Part shown: piece after piece, positions 54,440 to 62,071 of the stretch
Numbering within the stretch: position 1 is the first letter of the stretch
How the letters are laid out: the number at the start of each line of letters is the position of its first letter
Assembly: GCA_016286165.1 (NCBI GenBank)
Contig: JAEESE010000002.1
Span: 186,001-250,000 of the forward strand
DNA: 64,000 nt
DNA from: Bacteroidaceae bacterium
Lineage (GTDB): Bacteria; Bacteroidota; Bacteroidia; Bacteroidales; Bacteroidaceae
Direction: 5' to 3'
Position numbers and translations under genes: made by a program
Notes under the pieces: generated by a model
What the model was told of the DNA's origin: nothing
The model's input: the letters and a program-made list of their open reading frames with translations, nothing else
The model's database searches: none

Positions 54440-55189
54440 TCACCGTCCCCTTGCCCTTGACTCTTGCAATGTCTTTTGCTCAAAACGCGAGAGAGGACGA
54501 GGCCGACGATGGAAGAGCGACTTGCGCGGCTGGGGCATTCTGCTGTTGACAAATGTCCTTGCATTACCCGAGTGCGCCGCCGAGGCCCTTGCAGCTATGC
54601 CCGATGAAGCAGGCATTGAGGGCATAGGCCTTTCCTGCTTTTGGCGAAGCACGAATGCTTCGTGAGGGGACAGCTTCCATTTCCACGCCACATAGTCGCG
54701 CAACTGTGGCAGCCGACTGCGCAGTGCGAGGTACACAGAATCGTTTCCGAGTTCTGTTTCGAGACTGTATTCTTTTATAATTTCTTCGATGGAATCGGTG
54801 ATTTTTGCATTTTCATCGTATTTAGGGTGAACTGACGGGATAGTCAATGCACGAACTCCGCTATGCACTCCAAGCCATCGGTGGCGGCTATCACCAACGA
54901 GGTCGAAAACACGGGTGACAGGTGGCAGAGGTGCAAAGGCAATTACGAGGTCGCTATCCTGAATGTCAACACGTTGAAGAGCATAATGTCTGTCTGTTTC
55001 ATCGGATAGATATGCCGACACAGGTACATTCCAGACCATAGACCGGCCAGCATCCTGATGCAGTCGCACCCGAGTCTCGGTCTGCCCTAACTCAACCGCC
55101 ACAATCTCTCCGCCCCCGCCCGTTGCCACGATTGGCTTGGGCTGGAACATAGTGATTACTTGCATCAATATGATACCTAATGTCGTCAT
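54440..55189 (-). CDS. Unknown protein in the MG2-protein operon
   Basis: A 249-residue protein I do not recognise. A short hydrophobic N-terminus (MTTLGIILMQVITMF) suggests export or anchoring. The middle is beta-rich with acidic patches (ALQRVDIQDSDLVIAFAPLPP), and the C-terminal 50 residues are very basic (MPQPRKSLFHRRPRPLSRFEQ). It starts 9 bases after the regulator gene and ends 70 bases before the MG2-protein gene, so the three are one operon. The strongly basic tail contrasts with the acidic upstream regulator. It could contact nucleic acid or an acidic partner, which is unproven. Confidence 0.6.
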   Translation of the reverse strand: MTTLGIILMQVITMFQPKPIVATGGGGEIVAVELGQTETRVRLHQDAGRSMVWNVPVSAYLSDETDRHYALQRVDIQDSDLVIAFAPLPPVTRVFDLVGDSRHRWLGVHSGVRALTIPSVHPKYDENAKITDSIEEIIKEYSLETELGNDSVYLALRSRLPQLRDYVAWKWKLSPHEAFVLRQKQERPMPSMPASSGIAARASAAHSGNARTFVNSRMPQPRKSLFHRRPRPLSRFEQKTLQESRARGR

Positions 55190-55198
55190 CTCTTCGGT

Positions 55199-56599
55199 TT
55201 ATATTTCCAGAAGTACCTCGTCAAGCGGCCTGTCGGGATTGTTCTCGCCAAACCCGGCTTTCTTCAGTTTGAGTTTACGGTGTTTCACGGCCGAAACTGT
55301 GATGAGATATATGCTGGCTATCACTTGGTTGGACAATTTCATTCGGGTGAGCATACACAACTGAATGTCTTCCTCTTGAAAATCAGGATGTTGTGCTCTA
55401 AGGCGCGTTACGAAGCCTCCGGTGATGTTGTCGAGCAGCTGTTCCACGTCGAGCCATTCATGCTGACTGAGCTGCTTCTTGTGGTCGCCCTCTTCGCGCA
55501 GCCGTTGTAGCAGTTCATTCTTCTCAAGGATAAAATGCTGCAGCAGTTGTATCTTCTCGCCCTGCTGCTCGAGGCGCTCAGCCATCAGCTGGCGCTCGCG
55601 CTGCTCGGTCTGCAGTCTTTGCAGATGAATGGCACGGCGATGACGAATCATCATCACCAAGAATGCCACTACAAGAATTGCGACGAGGCTGAGAGCGACG
55701 AGAACCCAAGTAGCCATCTTTTGTTTGTATGCTAAATGCTCAGCTTGTTTCTCCTGCTCTAGTGTGGCGCGGAAATACACGTCTTTCTGTTGTAGTGCCT
55801 CAAAGAACACCGCTTCGGCACTCTCGAAAGCCGAGTCAAGCATCACCGGCAGTTCGCCTAAACGTTCCTCAGCAATGGCAATCTCTGTCAAGTGCCTACG
55901 CACAGCATATTGCATCTTGCTGTCCGACCGCCCGGCAAGTTCCTCGTAAATGCACCGCGCCTGCTGCAACGAGTCATTCTGGAGATAGCAGTTAGCAAGT
56001 ATAAACTGCGACTCCAAATCGTCTGCACCACCGCCCGTGGTCATCATCCTTCGAGCCAAAGCAAGGGCCCCGACAGCATCGCCTTCTGCAAGGCTGATGT
56101 TTGCCAAATGCCCGAGCGCCGTCCTGTGGCTGGCACTGTCGTTGACACAACTGTTATATAACGCCTGGGCTCGTTCATACTCGCCCATCTGCTCGTATAG
56201 TCCGGCAAGCGTGAGGTTGATTTGCGGCACCAACTTCGCAGCGTCAACGCTGTGGTCCTTAACCAGCCTTTGCGCTTTCTGCGCCAGCTGAAGAGCTTCC
56301 TGCTCATCGGTCCACTGCAGTTGGGCCGCCAACAACAACGATGCATTAGCACAGGTTTTCCAGTCTGCTTCGGCCTCAGCTTTCTGGATAGCCGACCGCA
56401 GGAGATCTTCGTAGGCTTTCACGCTGTCGGTCTTTGCCGTGTTCATCGCCTGTGCGGCTGCAAGCATCTGTGCTGCTGGAGGAGCATCAGTATCCACACA
56501 GGCCGCCAGGCACGATGCCAATGCCACGACACAGAGTAGTGCTTTCCGGCAAAGTATCGTCCCGACAGACCATCTTACTATGAAGCTCTTTTTCGTCAT
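55199..56599 (-). CDS. TPR lipoprotein regulator with transmembrane helix and HTH-like C-terminus
   Basis: A 466-residue protein. I start it at 56599 because a perfect promoter lies inside the longer frame. The lipobox-like SCLAAC ends the signal. Tetratricopeptide-like helices fill residues about 50-265 (LTLAGLYEQMGEYERAQALY, NCYLQNDSLQQARCIYEEL). One membrane helix follows (WVLVALSLVAILVVAFLVM), then a coiled coil, then a LuxR-like helix-turn-helix (EEDIQLCMLTRMKLSNQVIASIY, SAVKHRKLKLKK). This fits the Bacteroidetes class of one-component membrane regulators that sense outside and bind DNA inside. Lipidation and a membrane-crossing helix in one chain is unusual. It leads the operon with the MG2 protein. 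Confidence 0.75.
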   Translation of the reverse strand: MTKKSFIVRWSVGTILCRKALLCVVALASCLAACVDTDAPPAAQMLAAAQAMNTAKTDSVKAYEDLLRSAIQKAEAEADWKTCANASLLLAAQLQWTDEQEALQLAQKAQRLVKDHSVDAAKLVPQINLTLAGLYEQMGEYERAQALYNSCVNDSASHRTALGHLANISLAEGDAVGALALARRMMTTGGGADDLESQFILANCYLQNDSLQQARCIYEELAGRSDSKMQYAVRRHLTEIAIAEERLGELPVMLDSAFESAEAVFFEALQQKDVYFRATLEQEKQAEHLAYKQKMATWVLVALSLVAILVVAFLVMMIRHRRAIHLQRLQTEQRERQLMAERLEQQGEKIQLLQHFILEKNELLQRLREEGDHKKQLSQHEWLDVEQLLDNITGGFVTRLRAQHPDFQEEDIQLCMLTRMKLSNQVIASIYLITVSAVKHRKLKLKKAGFGENNPDRPLDEVLLEI

Positions 56600-56628
56600 T
56601 GCAAACAGTTTTATCAGGTTTCCCGCTG

Positions 56629-56660
56629 CAAAGGTACAGCCATTTAGCAATTTGACCAAA
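56629..56660 (-). promoter_or_regulatory. Consensus promoter of the regulator-MG2 operon
   Basis: On the minus strand, TTTG (56657-56660), exactly 20 bases, then TACCTTTG (56629-56636). It lies 30 bases before the chosen start. Confidence 0.85.
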
Positions 56661-57064
56661 GAAAAGGTGTGGAAAAATGCACTGAATCAAAACAAGCCTA
56701 AACAAATGTAATTCAAGAAGATAAGCACAAACAGACAAAATCAGGGTGTGGAAAAGTTCCTATGCATCGTACTTTTTTCCAGTTTTTTCCCATCATTTTG
56801 CTCAAATCGTCTATCACTCTACACCATTTGTGATAAAAACGTGCCTGAGCCAATTGGTCTATTAGTTCATTACTTCACGGGGGCATGCTCAATGGTTTTT
56901 CATTGCAATTCTTTATAGCTTAACAGCAGGAAACAAGGTCTTATTCACGTTTTTTCGAGCTCTATTTCCCCTACTTTTATCTACACGTGCCACTCACGAC
57001 ATAAAAATAAGTCTGTTTAGCAGAAATTAACATGCACTTATGATTGTTTTCACGAGAAAATTGC
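56661..57064. other. Gene-free divergent spacer
   Basis: About 400 bases with no convincing frame, no tRNA-like fold and no strong palindrome. It is A/T-rich with T-runs and separates the divergent regulator operon and recJ. Space is ample for regulatory sites, but none stands out. Confidence 0.5.
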
Positions 57065-57072
57065 TACCTTTG
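57065..57072 (+). promoter_or_regulatory. -7 box of recJ
   Basis: TACCTTTG fits TAnnTTTG, 75 bases before the ATG. The -33 region is weak. Confidence 0.5.
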
Positions 57073-57147
57073 AACGCTTATTATAGGCACATATGCTATA
57101 CCTTATAGGTATTGCCCCCGAAGAAATAGGATAAAACGACATACTAA

Positions 57148-58869
57148 ATGAACTACAAATGGAACTACGAACCTCCTACACCCGAGCGCCAGGAAGCAGC
57201 CAGAGAGTTAGCTGCCGAGGTGGGCATACACCCCGCCTTAGGTAAGCTGCTCCTCGACCGCGGCATCGCTACGGCCGACGAGGCGCGACGTTTCTTCCGA
57301 CCGCAGCTCACCAGTTTGCTTGACCCCTTTCTCTTCAGGGACATGCGTATTGCTGTGGACCGTTTGAACGCCGCTTTAGGCCGCAAGGAACGCATCTTAG
57401 TGTATGGAGACTACGACGTGGACGGTTGCACCGCGGTAGCCCTTGTCTACCGTTTCCTGCAACGCTTCACCACAAACATTGATTTCTACATCCCCGACCG
57501 CTACGAGGAAGGTTATGGCGTGAGCCACAAGGGAGTTGACTATGCCAAGGAAACAGGTGTGGGCCTCATCATCGTGCTCGACTGTGGCATCAAGGCCATC
57601 GAGGAGATAGCCTACGCCCAGAGTCTGGGCATCGATTTCATCATCTGCGACCACCATGTGCCCGACGATGAGCTGCCGCCTGCCGTGGCTATCCTCAACG
57701 CCAAGCGTACTGATGCCACCTACCCCTACGAGCACCTCTCGGGCTGCGGCGTGGGCTTCAAGTTTATGCAGGCCTTCGCCATTGACAACGGCATCCCATT
57801 CTCGCAGCTTACTCCCCTGCTCGACCTATGCGCAGTGAGTATTGCATCTGACATTGTGCCCATACTTGGCGAGAACCGCATTCTTGCCTACCACGGCTTG
57901 AAGCAAATCAACTCCAAAGCCAGCGTAGGCCTGAAAGCCATCATCGAGATTTGCGGATTGTTTGACCGCGAAATCACGATGAACGACATCATCTTCAAGA
58001 TAGGACCACGCATCAATGCTTCCGGGCGCATGCAAAACGGCAGCGAAGCCGTGGCACTTCTCGTGGAGCGTGACCCACAGAAGGCGCATCGCATGGCACT
58101 GCAGATCAATGCCTATAACGACCAGCGCAAGGACCTCGACAAGGAGATGACACAGGAGGCCAACCACATTGTGGAACAACTGGACCCGAGCCACGAGCAG
58201 CGCGCCATAGTAATCTACAACGAGGAGTGGCACAAGGGCATCATCGGCATCGTAGCTTCGCGTCTGACCGAGGTGTACACACGTCCGGCAGTGGTGCTCA
58301 CCCGCACCGACGACATGGCCACCGGTTCAGCCCGCTCGGTAGGCGGGTTCGATGTCTACAGGGCTATTGACTCTTGCCGCGACTTGCTTGAGAACTTCGG
58401 CGGCCACACCTATGCCGCAGGCCTCTCAATGAAGGTCGAGAATGTGCCTGAGTTCAAGCGCCGCTTCGAAGAATATGTCAACGAGCACATCCTCGATTCG
58501 CAGATACAGCCCGAGCTGAATATCGACGGCCTGCTCGATTTCAAGGACATAAACCACCGCTTCTACGCCGATCTGCGCAAGTTCACCCCCTTCGGTCCCG
58601 ACAACCCCAAGCCTCTCTTCGCCACCGAGCACGTCTACGACTACGGCACGAGCAAGGTCGTTGGCCATCATCAGGAGCATATCAAATTGGAACTTGTCGA
58701 CAACAAGAGTTCCAACGTGGTATCCGGCATAGCCTTCGGACAGAGCTCACAGGCCCGCTTCATCAAGAGCAAACGGGCTTTCGACATCTGCTACTCCATC
58801 GAAGAGAACACCCACAAGCGCAGCGAGGTGCAACTGCAAATCGAGGACATCAGACCGAGCGAAGAATAG
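57148..58869 (+). CDS. recJ: Single-stranded-DNA-specific exonuclease RecJ
   Basis: 5'-3' exonuclease of recombination and mismatch repair. The DHH catalytic motifs are intact: YGDYDVDGCTA, IVLDCGIKA, ICDHHVPDDELP, and in the DHHA1 part GFDVYRAIDSCRDLLENFGGHTYAAGLSM. At 573 residues it is normal length. The next gene, 49 bases away on the same strand, encodes a RecQ helicase. RecQ and RecJ cooperate in DNA-end resection, so co-transcription makes sense. A palindromic G/C-rich stretch lies between the two genes. Confidence 0.96.
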   Translation: MNYKWNYEPPTPERQEAARELAAEVGIHPALGKLLLDRGIATADEARRFFRPQLTSLLDPFLFRDMRIAVDRLNAALGRKERILVYGDYDVDGCTAVALVYRFLQRFTTNIDFYIPDRYEEGYGVSHKGVDYAKETGVGLIIVLDCGIKAIEEIAYAQSLGIDFIICDHHVPDDELPPAVAILNAKRTDATYPYEHLSGCGVGFKFMQAFAIDNGIPFSQLTPLLDLCAVSIASDIVPILGENRILAYHGLKQINSKASVGLKAIIEICGLFDREITMNDIIFKIGPRINASGRMQNGSEAVALLVERDPQKAHRMALQINAYNDQRKDLDKEMTQEANHIVEQLDPSHEQRAIVIYNEEWHKGIIGIVASRLTEVYTRPAVVLTRTDDMATGSARSVGGFDVYRAIDSCRDLLENFGGHTYAAGLSMKVENVPEFKRRFEEYVNEHILDSQIQPELNIDGLLDFKDINHRFYADLRKFTPFGPDNPKPLFATEHVYDYGTSKVVGHHQEHIKLELVDNKSSNVVSGIAFGQSSQARFIKSKRAFDICYSIEENTHKRSEVQLQIEDIRPSEE

Positions 58870-58891
58870 TGGCGGGGAAAGCTCCTCCCCA

Positions 58892-58987
58892 CTGCCCCTC
58901 CCTTGTAGGGCAGGGAGTATGCACCTGATAACTATGAATGAAAGTCAAGACTCATCCACGCAGGTTATTGCTCCCCTCAATGAGGGG
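58892..58987. repeat. Two palindromic elements around the recQ start
   Basis: The first (58892-58913; CTGCCC with GGGCAG) lies just before the first ATG. The second (58973-58987; CCCCTCA, one base, TGAGGGG) lies inside the reading frame and, with the flanking CAGGGGGGAGG, encodes APLNEGQGGG. This is nearly the same peptide as in ispH. Confidence 0.75.
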
Positions 58988-60907
58988 CAGGGGGGAGGTT
59001 CCGTTTATACTTCTATTCTCCAAAAGTTTTTTGGACATTCATCTTTCCGCGGCATTCAGCGCGAGATTATCGAAAGCATAGGCGCGGGGCGCGACACCCT
59101 CGGCCTCATGCCTACGGGCGGCGGCAAGAGCATCACCTTCCAGGTGCCCGCATTGGCCAAGGAGGGCCTATGCCTCGTCATCAGCCCACTTATAGCCTTG
59201 ATGAAGGATCAGGTGGAACACCTTCGCCACAAGGGCATCAAGGCCACTGCCGTCTACTCGGGCATGACACACGACGAGGTGATCATAGCCCTTGAGAATT
59301 GCATCTTCGGCAACTACAAATTCCTCTACGTCTCGCCCGAGCGCCTATCCTCTGAACTCTTCCAGGCCAAACTCAGGAAGATGCACGTGAGCTTCATCAC
59401 CGTCGACGAAGCCCACTGTATATCTCAATGGGGCTACGACTTCCGCCCCGCCTACACCGAGATATCCGCCATCCGCAAGCTGCTGCCCGGTGCTCCGGTG
59501 CTGGCCCTCACGGCCACCGCTACGCCTGCCGTTGTCGATGACATCCAACGTCAGCTGCTTTTTCGCGAGAAGAACGTCTGTCGCATGAGTTTCGAGCGCA
59601 AGAACCTCATCTACAGTGTCCAACGCATTCAAAACACCAAGGAACAAACCATACACGAACTCCTTCAGCAGGTCGACGGCACAGCCATAGTGTACACACG
59701 CAGCCGCCAGGCCACCTACGAGATTGCCGACTACCTCACCAAGGTTGGCGTCACGGCCACGTTCTACCACGCCGGCCTTACCAACCGTGAGAAGAATGAG
59801 CGTGCCAGTGCCTGGCAGCGCGGAACCATACGTGTCATGGTAGCTACCAATGCCTTTGGCATGGGTATCGACAAACCCGATGTCCGGCTCGTAGTGCACT
59901 CTGACGTGCCCGATTCACCCGAAGCGTATTTTCAGGAAGCAGGGCGTGCCGGGCGCGACGGCCTCACCGCACATGCGGTGCTGCTCTTCGACGACCGTTC
60001 CAAAGCCACACTGCTACGCCGCATCGACGACACCTTCCCGCCAGAAGAATATGTGCGGCAGGTCTACGAAGATGCATGCTGTTTCCTACAGATGGCCATG
60101 GGCGACGGCTACGGCGTCACACGCGAGTTTGCGCTCGAACGTTTCTGCGTGGCCTTCCACCATTTCCCTGTCCGCGCCTACAACGCCCTCGGCATTCTCT
60201 CGCGCGCAGGTTACATCGAATGGGCCGACGCCGAGGACAACCAAAGCCGCGTGATAATGACCTGCTCGCGCGAAGAGCTTTACACCTTCCACCTTCCACC
60301 TCTTGAAGAGAAGTTACTCAACCACTTGCTCCGCTCGTACACGGGCATCTTCAGCGAATACGCTTATATAGACGAAGGATTCATAGCGCAACACCTCGCC
60401 ATGCCCGAACAGCAAGTGAGCGAACTGCTAATAGAGCTAAGTCGGCGACATATCATACAATTCATTCCCCGCAAGTTCATCCCTTACGTCACCTTCACTC
60501 AGGCACGCGTTGAACGCGAAAACATCGTCCTGCCGCCTACGGTCTATGCCGACCGTAAGCGCGAGCTGGCGACACGTGTTCAGACGATGATTGCCTACCT
60601 CAACACCACCGAGTGCCACAGCCGCTTCCTCCTTCGCTATTTTGGTGAGGAAGGCGCTCACGACTGCGGGCAGTGCGACAACTGCCTTGAACATGACGTG
60701 CTTCCCACCTTCGACGACGAAGCCGTGCGCCAGCGCATACTGGAGCGCTATGCCCAGCTCACCGCACAGCAAACCGACGATGCAGGGCAAACCGCTCCCC
60801 CGTCGCTGTTCGATTTCCATATGCCCGACATCCCCGACAGCGTCGTTGGCCGTGTGCTCCACCAGATGCTCGAGGCCGAGGAATTAACAATAAACTTTAA
60901 TCCTTAG
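58919..60907 (+). CDS. recQ: RecQ family ATP-dependent DNA helicase
   Basis: 3'-5' helicase of 662 residues. Motifs: MPTGGGKSITFQVPAL, DEAHCISQWGYDFRPAYTEI, ALTATATPAV, and NAFGMGIDKPDVRLVVH with QEAGRAGRDG. A winged-helix-like part follows (FIAQHLAMPEQQVSELLIELSRR). Only after that comes a cysteine-rich zinc motif (RFLLRYFGE, then CGQCDNC, about 565-592). In the best-known RecQ the zinc motif comes before the winged helix. There is no HRDC domain. The N-terminus is extended by about 27 residues holding the palindromic-element peptide; an ATG at 58934 is an alternative start. It is paired with recJ. Confidence 0.93.
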   Translation: MHLITMNESQDSSTQVIAPLNEGQGGGSVYTSILQKFFGHSSFRGIQREIIESIGAGRDTLGLMPTGGGKSITFQVPALAKEGLCLVISPLIALMKDQVEHLRHKGIKATAVYSGMTHDEVIIALENCIFGNYKFLYVSPERLSSELFQAKLRKMHVSFITVDEAHCISQWGYDFRPAYTEISAIRKLLPGAPVLALTATATPAVVDDIQRQLLFREKNVCRMSFERKNLIYSVQRIQNTKEQTIHELLQQVDGTAIVYTRSRQATYEIADYLTKVGVTATFYHAGLTNREKNERASAWQRGTIRVMVATNAFGMGIDKPDVRLVVHSDVPDSPEAYFQEAGRAGRDGLTAHAVLLFDDRSKATLLRRIDDTFPPEEYVRQVYEDACCFLQMAMGDGYGVTREFALERFCVAFHHFPVRAYNALGILSRAGYIEWADAEDNQSRVIMTCSREELYTFHLPPLEEKLLNHLLRSYTGIFSEYAYIDEGFIAQHLAMPEQQVSELLIELSRRHIIQFIPRKFIPYVTFTQARVERENIVLPPTVYADRKRELATRVQTMIAYLNTTECHSRFLLRYFGEEGAHDCGQCDNCLEHDVLPTFDDEAVRQRILERYAQLTAQQTDDAGQTAPPSLFDFHMPDIPDSVVGRVLHQMLEAEELTINFNP

Positions 60908-61011
60908 GTCCAGGTTGCAAGAATGCGACCTTCGGCCAAAGAAGTTGTTTATGGGGAAGTTAAAGAACCTGAAACCTGAAACCTGAAACTCTTAACTGAC
61001 TCTAAACTATC

Positions 61012-61103
61012 AACTGTCCGCTCGGCGCTTGCGACGCTTCACGCTTGAAGAACTATTAACTGTCCGCTCGGCGCTTGCGACGCTTCACGCTTGAAGAACT
61101 GTC
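61012..61103. repeat. Tandem 46-bp direct repeat upstream of cysQ
   Basis: Two adjacent units (61012-61057, 61058-61103) are identical over the first 43 bases, each with CGCTCGGCGCTTGCGAC then GCTTCACGCTTGAAG, a small hairpin. A third copy of the core lies at 5559. GAAACCT-type heptads precede it (about 60968-61005), and AACTGTC-type units follow. Confidence 0.85.
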
Positions 61104-61139
61104 AACTGTCAACTAAATAAGCTGTCAACTAAAATAACC

Positions 61140-61913
61140 ATGTTATCTCTCGCCATCCAAGCCGCCATTGAGGCAGGCAACGACATAATGTCGATCTACA
61201 CCGACCCATCGTCAGATTTCGGCATCGAGCGCAAAGCCGACAACTCGCCACTCACACGAGCCGACAAGGCTGCCCATGCCCGCATCGTCAAACTGCTCGA
61301 GCCCACAGGCATCCCCGTACTCAGCGAGGAAGGAGCCCATCTGCCCTTCGACACCCGACGCCATTGGCAGCGCCTGTGGATTGTTGACCCGCTCGACGGC
61401 ACCAAGGAGTTTATCAAGCGCAACGGTGAGTTCACTGTCAACATCGCACTCGTGGAAAACGGCACACCGGTGATGGGTGTCATCTATGTGCCGGTGAGCC
61501 AGACACTGTACTACGGCAGTGCCGAGGGAGCCTTCCGCCGCATCGGCGACATCACCGAGCGCCTGCCGCTGTCGGGCAGTCCACGTCCGTTCACCGTGGT
61601 GGCATCACGCAGTCATCTCAGTGCCGAAACCGAGGCGTTTATCAACGCACTGCGCTCGCAGCATCCCGACCTCGACCTAGCATCATCAGGCAGCAGCCTC
61701 AAGATATGCCTGGTGGCCGAGGGCAAGGCCGATGTCTACCCGCGCCATGCCCCTACCATGGAATGGGACACGGCAGCCGGACATGCCATCGCCATCGCTG
61801 CCGGTTGCGAGATGATTGATGCCTTAAGCGGAGAGCCTCTCACCTACAACAAAGAGGACCTTCACAACCCCTGGTTCATCGTAAATTGTCCTTTACGCGC
61901 GCGCAAACATTAA
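61140..61913 (+). CDS. cysQ: 3'(2'),5'-bisphosphate nucleotidase CysQ
   Basis: Inositol-monophosphatase-fold phosphatase that removes the 3'-phosphate of PAP made during sulfate assimilation. The Mg-binding motifs are present: LSEEGAH, IVDPLDGTKEFIKRNGEFTVNIA and MEWDTAAGHAIAIAAG. At 257 residues it is complete. The upstream spacer is a repeat cluster, so its promoter is unclear. No sulfate-assimilation genes are adjacent. The sulfur link with the luxS block 50 kb away is only thematic. Confidence 0.92.
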   Translation: MLSLAIQAAIEAGNDIMSIYTDPSSDFGIERKADNSPLTRADKAAHARIVKLLEPTGIPVLSEEGAHLPFDTRRHWQRLWIVDPLDGTKEFIKRNGEFTVNIALVENGTPVMGVIYVPVSQTLYYGSAEGAFRRIGDITERLPLSGSPRPFTVVASRSHLSAETEAFINALRSQHPDLDLASSGSSLKICLVAEGKADVYPRHAPTMEWDTAAGHAIAIAAGCEMIDALSGEPLTYNKEDLHNPWFIVNCPLRARKH

Positions 61914-61949
61914 ATAATATGCCCTTAGTCAACGATTTTCACTTTTAAA

Positions 61950-61981
61950 TTTGGACGCTCCGACAAACTTTGCTAATTTTG
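61950..61981 (+). promoter_or_regulatory. Consensus promoter of mutA
   Basis: TTTG (61950-61953), exactly 20 bases, then TAATTTTG (61974-61981). It lies 90 bases before the ATG. I saw no cobalamin-riboswitch-like conserved box in the leader. Confidence 0.8.
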
Positions 61982-62071
61982 ACCGCTTTTTCAAGCCAGA
62001 AGGACCGTTTCTACGTTTTTCTAAACCTAAAATACACCTTAAATATTTAACTTTAAACCTTAAACTTTATT

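Noticed and set aside
61982..62071. Cobalamin riboswitch before mutA
   Set aside because: The leader is only about 90 bases and A/T-rich, and no B12-box-like conserved stretch is visible.
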